Shown: piece by piece, positions 55,101 through 64,000 of the stretch
Layout of the letters: every line of letters begins with the position of its first letter
How positions within the stretch are numbered: position 1 is the stretch's first letter
Assembly (NCBI GenBank): GCA_013433145.1
Contig: CM024182.1
Coordinates: 7,021,474 to 7,085,473, forward strand
DNA length: 64,000 bases
Reading direction: 5' to 3'
From: Ascaris suum
Lineage: Eukaryota; Nematoda; Chromadorea; Rhabditida; Ascarididae
The notes under the pieces: generated by a model
Databases searched by the model: none
Seen by the model: only the letters and a program-made list of their open reading frames with translations
Told to the model about the DNA's origin: nothing
Made by a program: the position numbers and the translations under genes

Positions 55101-58100
55101 ACCTTCCAGGCCCTCTTGTTCATTTTCATCCTCCAATACTTCATCGTCGTCTAGCTTCTTCCCTGCCATCATATCGCCCATTTCGTCCTGTTTTTCTTCT
55201 TCAACCTCTTCCTTATCCTTTTGTTGCTCTGCAGTCATTTCCTCCTCCGGCACCTCTCCTGTCCCTTCTCGTTCATCCACGTTTTCCATTTCTTCGTCAT
55301 GTTCTTCGCCTCCATCTTCCTTTTCCCTTCTATCTTCCCTGTCTTGTTCACATCTTTCGTCATCTTTAGCAACTAGCTGATCAGTGATTTCCTTTGAACC
55401 TATAAATGAACGGTTTTCAATTCAACAGTCAAATCAATCAAATCACCAACAATATCTAACATAACGTTTCAAAAAATCCCATAAAGGGGGAAATCTTTGC
55501 GATGAATTCAATTCAGAACGGCCTTATTGCAAAAAAGGTGCAATTTTGTACAATATTCCTATGCCACTCCAAAAAATATTGCTGCGAACCATTTCAAAAT
55601 TTAAAAAAAAATACTGCTCGGTGAATAAGAGATCATCTTGCACGTATGAATAGAGAAAAACTATGGTGGGCAATTGTGTTCGACGCTTCCATTTGGTCGA
55701 GTTAAAATGGCTACTTCCAAAGGTTTAGCTGTTACGGCATCACAGCGATCAAGATATGAATTCGAATCCCGCCGCCGCACATATTTTCATCTACTATGAT
55801 CAACGAAATCCTCTTTTTAATCAAATGAAGATATTTTCGAAAAGTGCAGAGCAACCTTGAAAATTGACTATTCTTAAGCAGATAAACAAAATTTTCCACT
55901 TCTCATCGATTTGTTCAACTCATTTAAACACAGCGACCAACCTTCGTTGCCCTGATCCAATTCCTTCCTTGGCTCATTGCATTGTTCCTCCTCCTTATCC
56001 CAAAGTTCCGGATCTAGTTTATCCTCCTCACTATCCTCCACTTTACCCATCGCGTCATCCACCTGAGGTTCCTCCTCTTCTTCTTCACCTTCATCGCCAC
56101 TCTCTTCTGAAACAACAAGCAATTGATCCTCATATCACTACTGCTTCCACTAGACTGGATTATGAAAATACGGCCTAATACTCCTGTTTCCTCTATTAGA
56201 TGGATAATTTCATTCTTGAACCGATTAAACATCGCCACCTATATTCTCTGCAGCAGCTTAACGACGATAAATGCCTCAGGATATCTTAAACTATGTCTTG
56301 TCGACAACGTCCCTTTCCTATTATGGAATGAAATATTAATCCACAAGATGGCTACTTAGGTAACATCAATAAACTGATAACATTTCATCAAAACTCTTCG
56401 AAAACCTCTCAAGTGATTGTAGAGGGATGATTTCTATGATTGTTTCACCTAACAAAGACATAATCCGGCCTGTGACTTATGTACAACTTGATTTACCCGT
56501 CGCTATTACTTCTCTTAACTCTAATTCAAACACCCCATATAAAGTGGTTCACTTCCGCAAGGTACCCATCACCTCTACCCCTCAATATGGGACGATGAAA
56601 ATATCAGATAAACAAATTTATGATCACTCCTAACTACAGCCTCAGGTTTTAAAACGATATACGTATTTCAGCATAATTTCCTACCCCTTTCGAAGATAAT
56701 ATCTCACTGAGTAGAGATTTCAATATCTCGTCGACTATAGATTTTAAAGATTTTCCACTTTCGAGATAAATTATAAGTAAAAGGATAAAATATGCGAATA
56801 AGGAACCGAAGTCTTAAACAAAGAAAAACACAAAAACACATTACCATTTCGTTCATCTTTATCAATTCCTTCTAAATCAGCTGCAAAATCGTCATCCACA
56901 TCGATCGGTTTATCCTCATCTTCTCGTCGTTCACTTTTCTCGCCTTCATTTTCATTCTCTCCTTTTAATCCCTCAATCTGAAAGCACAACACCGAAAATT
57001 CCTTCAATATGAATTATTATGTAAATATGAGTTTTCTTCAACAAGAGTTATCCTCGATAAAATATTTGCAAATTATCCGATAGTGTAAAACTGGGAAAAA
57101 AGTTTTTAAAAGAATTAAACAAATCTGCAAGTAAGAGAGATTTGATCTGAGACTATACGTTATCCAAAAAAATAAACTGAATGAAGAGAGCGAATATCAG
57201 AATAGCGAAAATGCGAAGAAATCGGAGGCAGCTAGAGCACAATGACTTTTGAGAGTCTAGTCGCCTTGTGATCCATTCAAAGAAATTAGACAATGATTGA
57301 GTGACTGCCAATGTGATCTTCATTTTCTAACGTCACAAATAAAATCAATAAACGTTCCATATAAATAGAACTCCATAACAAAAGTAGTAAAAGAATATGG
57401 AGTAAGCATGACATCATTGCACTTAAGTAGCTTCGATCCAAAAAATAGACGGAATATTGATAAAGTGCCGGTCGATTCGGTGCCTAACTACCCAAACAGT
57501 CTCGATCCCAAAGCCAACTACCCGAACCCGAAAGAGTAAAGAACCATTCTATGGCTACCTGTCCCATTTCGTCCATTTCATCGCCTACATCATGATCTCC
57601 TTGAGCGTCACCCATTCCAGCAGGCTCATCACTTGCCATCAGTTTACCACCCTGTCCTTCGTTTTGCTCTTCCAACTTTGGAATCGCATTAACATATCCC
57701 TTAAAAGTTGCATCATTTCATTCATATAATTCACATAGCCATATCCCATCTCTGGTTACTTCAGCAAAGAAAGAAGCCGAAGAAAGCATACGAGGAAGGC
57801 ATTCTTCCCCACTAACAAACAAAGTATGATCATGATCGAATATATTCTAAAAATCTAATGAAGAACGGGTCTAATAATAATAAAATATTCGTCAGTGCGC
57901 CTCAGTGGTGAACGAATCGAATCAATAAAAATATTTCCCTGCCAGTCAACAAAGATAATAACGAACATACACGAAGCCAACAATCTCGGTGACGTTTTAC
58001 CTTCAGATATTGTACTTTCCTAAGGATATCCATATACGCGAGTTAAATATGAGTGAATAAAACAGGATCTTCCTATCCACTCAACCAGTTCAGTCACACT

Positions 58101-61100
58101 TAAGAGATACCTTATTGCTTGCGTCACGAGAAAGAGACGGGGAGTGGATAAGGAGAGATTCCTATTAGCGAAGCATTCTTATTCGGTGGATTAGTCCATC
58201 TCAACAAACGAAAATTAAAACCAGCCGAAAAAACTAAGCGCTCATTAATGCCAGCTGGCTGTCTAAAGCCAAAGCTCGACTATCAACGTGAACAATTAAT
58301 TGTAGGAAATTTGGAGGTTTATACCCAACGTTTTCCAATCGTCTCGGAAAATTACAATTTCTCAGATCTTCTACTATGTGGGAATCATGTTTTGAATTGT
58401 TCTTTGTAGTTAACGGCGTCATGTATATGTCCTTTATCTATACTCTTCCTTTCAAAAATCGAAAAAAATGGTCTTATTTGGGGAGTTTAATGGTAAACAA
58501 ATCGCAAGAAATTACCTTTTGCAATAACTGAACTGCAATCGACTCAAAGTGAAGGTAATGTAGCGCAAATTGCAGCACAAAACGCTCAACACCGTTGACG
58601 AGCAAATGAAAAACATTGAGCAGTGATGAAGTAAGTGATATTGCCTTTTCTAAGTCCTCTTTCAGCGTACATCCTCGCGATATATGCGAACATAACGCCC
58701 ACAAAACATCCATCGACTATAAAGGTAAAACTTTGAGACATTAGGTTGAAAAAATAGAAAAAAAAAACTAGAAATAAAGAACTAAAGAGACCTCAGACCT
58801 CTTCTTATCTTCAATTATATCCCACCTTCTTATCAGTCAAATATAGAACACCAAAACACCTCAGTCAACTAAGCAAACATCGTACAAAAGAAGCCAATAA
58901 CTTAACTCAACGACGACAAATTGCCTCAGTAACTTTTTAAAAAAAACAAAAGCAATGCCACCATAATTTCAGAAACAATGACCATGTCGTCTATTTATTT
59001 TCAATGGATCGTTAAATACAAAAAATCAGCATCCCGACGGTTGCAGAGACTTTAAGGTAGAAATATTGTGATTTCGCTGTTTAAAATTCCTCTCAGTTTT
59101 ACTTTAGATGGAAATAGAAACCCCAAAATTTTATTCTCGTATTATTCTTTACTAATCCGAAAAAATTCAAATCAACACTACCCATTCATAAACGTTAACC
59201 AGAATCTATGGTTTAAGTGTATAAGCGACGACCATTCAAAAAGATGAAATCCGTCTCAAAAAACGTCCGTTCCCTCATTTGTCTTCTAAGTAATGACCCT
59301 TCCCCTTCCATCCATTTCTTTTAAATCGATTCCAGTAGCTCTCCACTGTTTACTTTCGTCTCCTCTTCAGTCCATACAATCTGCTCTATCAAATAGTTCC
59401 CTCTTCTTTCTGTCCCCACTCACTAAATTTTTTTCCGGCGGAAGTAGTCCTCATATTTCCCCTTATGCTTCAATATCTTTTAATTAAAACAACGAAAATC
59501 AACCTTTTCGAGATTAGCGCTTCTCGCAATGCTCATAATCGATCTCATCCGATCCAATACTTGCACGGTAACTTGACTGTTTTCGTTTCCGGCCGTCGCA
59601 ATGTTGAGAGTTCGTTTATATGCATATTGTAAAGCAAGAAGAAGTGATTCCAATGAAGGATGACAATGATCCTTTGAATGTTCCTCACCAATATCCACAA
59701 GAGTGAAATGAGAGAGATTAACCACTCGTTGAGTTAATGCAATTGCTTCTACACACTCGTCGTTCATCCATTGTGTTAGTTCAACGAAATCACTGCACAA
59801 CGATTCACCTTCCATATGCAACAAATCGCTTAATGCACATATCTCATCTCTGCAAAAGCGACTCTCCAAAAGTCGATTAGAAATTGCGTCCAATTTATTC
59901 ATCCATCCTCCCCACAGACAGATATATGCCAAAAATGCTCCGAAATTCTAAATGGGTATTTGAATACTTCAGAGCGGGTCTTGAGCGGATCTGAGTTAGT
60001 TGAGTACTTTTACTGGGTATTCCCTTCCCAACCCTCAGGAAATCACGGCATCTCACTGAATATTGACCTAGTTGACACATGATGCGTTTAGTAGATAGGC
60101 TATGAGCCATGACAGAATAAGTTGGAATTACACAATACTACGACTTACTTACATATAAAGTGAGAACTATGCCAGCTTCGAAGTTAGACTATGAGCCAAC
60201 TTTAAGCAGTGCCGTAGTCAAGATAGTACTAAAATAACTAATATAAAAAATGAAAGAAAATCTTTCTATAAAAACACACCGTTTCCAAACAACAATTTCT
60301 TCACATCCCTCACACGTGGCCAATGCATCATCGACAGCCCTCATCATACGCTCAATAGTCGAACGCGCACATTCCAGTCGATTTTTAACAACACTATATT
60401 GCGGGTCTTGAGTATGTAGTTTAGATAGCGGTGTATCGGTAAGACCACTTATTTCATATATCTGCAAATGAGAGAAGGCAATTTTCACTCAATTCTCCAC
60501 ATCAGCTTACTTTATCGAGTCGGCTCAGGTAAAACAAAAAACCTTAGCACATTCAAATTAATACAGATATTTACTCTCAATTATGCAAATATTTCAGCAA
60601 TTATGGATTAAATCTAATCAGAAGTGTAGAAAACGAGCGAAGATGAAAATTGCAGCCGTTCAGATTGTACTTTCAATAATCAATATCATAAAGTTGGACC
60701 GCAAACTTCCTCTCAATACTGCTGCGCCCTAGCATTTGAGCGATATCACTCATGAAGCTATCAACTTATCACTTATCATTGCGCCTCACTAATAAAAACC
60801 TAACTTCTCATAAAGAAAACCGCTTCTCTGACTCCTCTCATCTTCCGGGATAACCTAACACTACAGATATCCATAAAGAATATCAGCATAGAGCACTTGT
60901 CAACAATCATTGATTACCTCTGAATATTCCGTATACTGCTCACGTGGCGCGCATTCCAGTTTACTGATCATAATATTCACAAGAAGTCGCAATTTCTCAA
61001 GCGATTCGAGCTTAATCAGCCGCAAGGAACTACACCACTGTTGATGATCGATACACTCACCATCGGCATCCTAAAACCATCGTATTCGACCGGATCGGAG

Positions 61101-64000
61101 ATGAAACGAAAGGAAACAAAACCAAAAGAAGAGATTTTCTATTCAAGGTAATTAATTAGTCCACCTCAAATAACTGTACAAACATACAGGAAATTTGAAA
61201 GTTCGTGAACAGTACCACCTCTCAAGCTTATAATCTGCAATCAAAGCGCCTATCGAATAAAAAATAAAAAGCAGTAAAACATACTGAAAAGTAATAAAAG
61301 CAGTTAAAGTTCATAGTTCATCAACGACTACCTATCTCTTGTTTGGCTCAAATATTATGTTGGCTATTTTCAAAAGGGTTCTGAATTTAATATGAATTTA
61401 AATTTATTCTACAGCAGAAACGAAGAACGAGATTCACTAAGCATTTTGATAACAAATCACAAGATCAAAAATGAATAAGATCTCTTCCCTTTATGATGCA
61501 ACAATTTCTCATCAAAATCATTCCTTTACTCTCCGGTGCAACTTCATCCTCAGGAACCTCAAATCCTCCGATACTCTCCACTGTCCTTAACCAGAAATCC
61601 AAAAAACCGTGCTCAATTGCAGTAAATTGGAAATCCGGAAAAACTAGAAATCCGAAAATATGTTGCAAACAACGTATTCACAAAGTTTTATAACCAAAAA
61701 GAGTGACCGTTGAATGCAAATCAACTTTCAAATTGAAATGCACCATCGCAGCAGTCAACGTTGATCGAAACTGCTAATAAGTGAAGATGTACCCAATCCA
61801 CCTTCTCAGGTAACGACCATCCCTATTATACCCAATTCCACAATTTCACTCTGTTGCCGACCTGCTCAAATTTAACTAGGATTTCGCACCAGCAATAGTG
61901 CCTGTTACAGCGAATAATGGATCGTGTATCAAACGCTCCCATCTAATTCAGATACCTGTGAAATAATGGGAGTGCTATCTATCAGCAATAAGCTGCATCG
62001 CTACCGAATATTCCGAGGAGGTGAACGTTACAAACCTGGATATTTCCAGCATGAATGCGCAGCATGCGCAATGCGGAGTGAATCTTGGACAAGGCATCAT
62101 CCTTCAACGATAGATCCGCATTGAACGCTAACATTTCTTTGAGTGTGAACTCGGTGATCCCTTTCAAGCGTGAGATCGTATGCGTACTTAACTGCTTGTT
62201 TGGCTTATGAAGACTCTTCAACACAGTGCTCCTCGAAGCAGCACTCTGTCTCACCAACTGAAAATGAACAACGTCCTCACAAACAGCGATGTCACTCAAA
62301 GGATCCTATTGCTTCGTTGGTCCCACCCTTTTCTACTGACAGAATCTGTCGGGTCTGCGCCGAAGAAATTTCCAACTAAAGTGACAGGAAAATTCACTTA
62401 AATCATAGAGAATACAAAAGCTCGTTCCAACGACCTCTGCCCAGTTCTAATTCTACATTCAAATATGATGCACTAGAATGTCATCGCTTTCAAACAAATG
62501 ACCGAAAAATGCCCACCTATTCCAAATCTGAATAGCACAGAGTGCAAAACTAAGTCATGGTGTACTACAGTGTTTGTGTATACCTGAGCAAAGAAGTGCA
62601 TATATTAGAACAACTAAACAACTTATCTTTCGAAAAAGTGAAAAAAATTTGAAATCCTAAAATAAACTACTGCTTAAATAGAGAAAAAAAATGCCGACAA
62701 TCACTCGCTAGTAGTAAGTAACTTTTTCATTACTATTAACTTTTTGTATGTAAAAGTGAGGACATAATTTGATGGGCACCACTAAAGAAAAGAAATAAAT
62801 CGATTTGAGACGGAAAAATCGAAGGAAAACGTTCGACAATTAAAGTAAAAAAAGAAAAATAGGCCGCAAACAAACACCATACAATAGAAGCAAGTGAGTG
62901 TAAAATCTAATATTACATTCAAAAACTGCAGCATACTAGATATCCCTCTTCAGCTTAAAAGAAACAACAAACTTGTAAAAAAATAATAAAACTAAATAAA
63001 CATAAACATGAAAAACATGAATAAATAAATAATAAACAAGTAAATAAATGAGGAAATAAACAAACTTTACGGAGTAAACAATCGCTGCCGACGATACCCG
63101 TCACTGAGGTGGCCGTCATTTCTTCCGTATCTACAAGCAGTCCCTTGCGAAAACGTATGCCGAACTCTGCGCACCGTTTAAATAATAACGATATCGCCTG
63201 TAAACATACTTACCTATAGAAGTCGGATAAACGGTCTTTAATGCCTCTCATCTCTTAACGAAATCGTTATTTGGATCTATATTTTAAAAAAAAAAACGCT
63301 TGATTTGCACCTCCAGAATTGATCTCTCTAGAAATTTCTTTACTCTCTCTCTAAATCAAAATACTTTTTGGTACATTCAAATCACCTAATGCTTTATCTC
63401 CAATTATTATAATTCAGTGAGGCAGACGGCAGCCATTTAACTGATCCACTGATTTCACGATATCAGCTAATCAGATCAACTAATCAGCACATGTATCGGT
63501 AGAAAAGACTTCATGACGTCCTCCTCGGCTTTCACATACGAACATCGTGGATCAGCGAAGTGTTGATTTCAACTCCCAATTCCTCTTAAATATATCAACA
63601 GTGACAGGCCAAAAGATTTGCACACCACATAGAGAATATCGAGGAATATGCCACTGAAGATGTTTTAACACCCCCCCCCCCCCCACATCCTCATAGATAA
63701 ATAAGCAGCGACCGTAAACAGCACATCCAAATCTGAACTAAGCAAGTTTCTGATCACTGAAAAAATGCTTTCGGCAATTCCCTTCCTAATCGCAAAGTGT
63801 CAACGCCAAAGTCATTCAATTCCATATCGTATTTCCTCGTCCCTATACCCCATTGCGAGAAACACTTGCTCCTCGGCAAATCACTAATTTATAACGAAAT
63901 TAAGCATAAGAAAATATAGAAAACGCCATAAGATCGGTGGCTTATAAATGGAAAAATAGTACAAATAATAAATAACACATAGTAAAATACCTGTCCATTT
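48775..64000 (-). CDS. MDN1: Midasin, C-terminal part (5' end off the right edge)
   Basis: Midasin (Rea1) is a very large dynein-like AAA+ ATPase that removes assembly factors such as Rsa4/WDR12-type substrates from pre-60S ribosomes in the nucleolus and nucleoplasm. Only the C-terminal part is here. The exons I read are 63197-63071, 62305-62036, about 61654-61545, 61070-60918, 60461 to about 60280, 59947-59504, 58716-58516, 57675-57559, 56977-56845, 56106-55942, 55399-55074, 54927-54713, 53702-53354, 52873-52736, 52129-51942, 51776-51602, 50898-50689, 49759-49658 and 49017-48775. From 59947 down to the stop every junction keeps phase. In order these give helical linker, D/E-rich region and VWA/MIDAS domain. 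Roughly 1,280 residues are visible, against more than 5,000 in the family, so the six AAA+ modules must lie beyond position 64000. Junctions above 60 kb are less certain, and exons may be missing there. Confidence 0.93.
49446..49580. repeat. Degenerate GTGTTCCGGA repeat
   Basis: The block GGTGTTCCGGA(A/G) followed by TTGG recurs near 49457, 49534 and 49557, with weaker TTCTGGAA copies between, inside the midasin intron upstream of the last exon. Confidence 0.75.
52736..57675 (-). CDS. MDN1: Midasin D/E-rich region exons
   Basis: Exons 57675-57559, 56977-56845, 56106-55942, 55399-55074, 54927-54713, 53702-53354 and 52873-52736 encode a long acidic, mostly disordered region that tethers the VWA domain. 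Conserved family points inside it are GMGDAQGDHDVGDEMDEMGQ, IDVDDDFAADLEGID and DKLDPELWDKEEE. The last matches the conserved DERLWG-type element. Long plus-strand open frames here are shadows of the acidic codons. Confidence 0.92.
55685..55785 (+). pseudogene. Possible decayed class II tRNA-like sequence
   Basis: Inside a midasin intron there is a TTGGTCGAGTT segment resembling an A box. About 70 nt later comes ATTCGAATCCCGCCG, a good B box followed by GC-rich 3'-arm-like sequence. The spacing suits a Ser/Leu-type tRNA, but no cloverleaf closes. Confidence 0.3.
58516..63197 (-). CDS. MDN1: Midasin helical linker exons
   Basis: Exons at 63197-63071 (FKRCAEFGIRFRKGLLVDTE), 62305-62036 (ITEFTLKEMLAFNADLSLKD), about 61654-61545 (IEHGFLDFWLRTVESIGGFE), 61070-60918 (KLESLEKLRLLVNIMISKLE), 60461 to about 60280 (ECARSTIERMMRAVDDALAT), 59947-59504 (148 codons) and 58716-58516 are helix-rich. 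They precede the acidic region in one consistent frame at the lower end. Sequence here is weakly conserved, so the assignment rests on position and continuity. The 3' end of the 61.6-kb exon and the donor near 60280 are ambiguous. Confidence 0.75.
63198..64000. other. Right edge, midasin intron or undetected exons
   Basis: No clear exon is seen upstream of 63197. The stretch has a 14-base C run at 63671-63684. It most likely lies within a midasin intron. Confidence 0.45.

Noticed and set aside
38650..64000. RFC1, SAE1 and midasin as one operon
   Set aside because: They share a strand, but the gaps between genes are 3-7 kb, far larger than typical operon spacing, and no shared transcription signal is visible.

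Overview
This window is animal nuclear DNA, most likely from a nematode. That assignment rests on AT-rich sequence, many short exons with GT..AG introns that often end in TTTCAG, and protein similarity to metazoan families. There is no bacterial gene organisation. Every gene I can identify lies on the minus strand, so coding order runs from high to low coordinates. I read the exon boundaries by eye from splice sites, reading phase and protein similarity, so each may be off by one or two bases.

Layout. (1) 1-14766: mostly AT-rich DNA with one good tRNA-Ile(AAU) gene at 10257-10330, (TA)n tracts, and phase-compatible minus-strand exons (9563-9772, 9083-9164, 6458-6595, 5901-5946) that look like part of an unidentified membrane protein. 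(2) 14767-31945: RFC1, the large subunit of the replication factor C clamp loader, resolved to about 20 exons from the start of its N-terminal motif to its stop codon. (3) 31949-38649: intergenic DNA with a 34-bp CpG-containing minisatellite. (4) 38650-45619: SAE1/AOS1, the SUMO-activating enzyme subunit 1, complete from ATG to stop. (5) 45620-48774: intergenic. (6) 48775 to beyond 64000: the C-terminal third or so of midasin (MDN1/Rea1), with the end of the helical linker, the D/E-rich region and the MIDAS/VWA domain. Its AAA+ ring exons lie off the right edge.

The three genes are nuclear housekeeping genes: PCNA loading (RFC1), the first step of SUMO conjugation (SAE1) and removal of assembly factors from pre-60S ribosomes (midasin). 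They share a strand, but the gaps of 3-7 kb do not suggest an operon. I found no CRISPR array, prophage or intact transposon.

The points most worth a second look are these: no BRCT domain visible in RFC1 where one is expected; a phase-compatible extra exon and a 16-nt microexon in RFC1; an RGG-rich RFC1 tail; a 30-bp-period array of CRE-like sites in an RFC1 intron; a GC-AG intron in SAE1 that contains a possible poison exon; a strand-biased CAATAAA word; and the unidentified membrane-protein exons.
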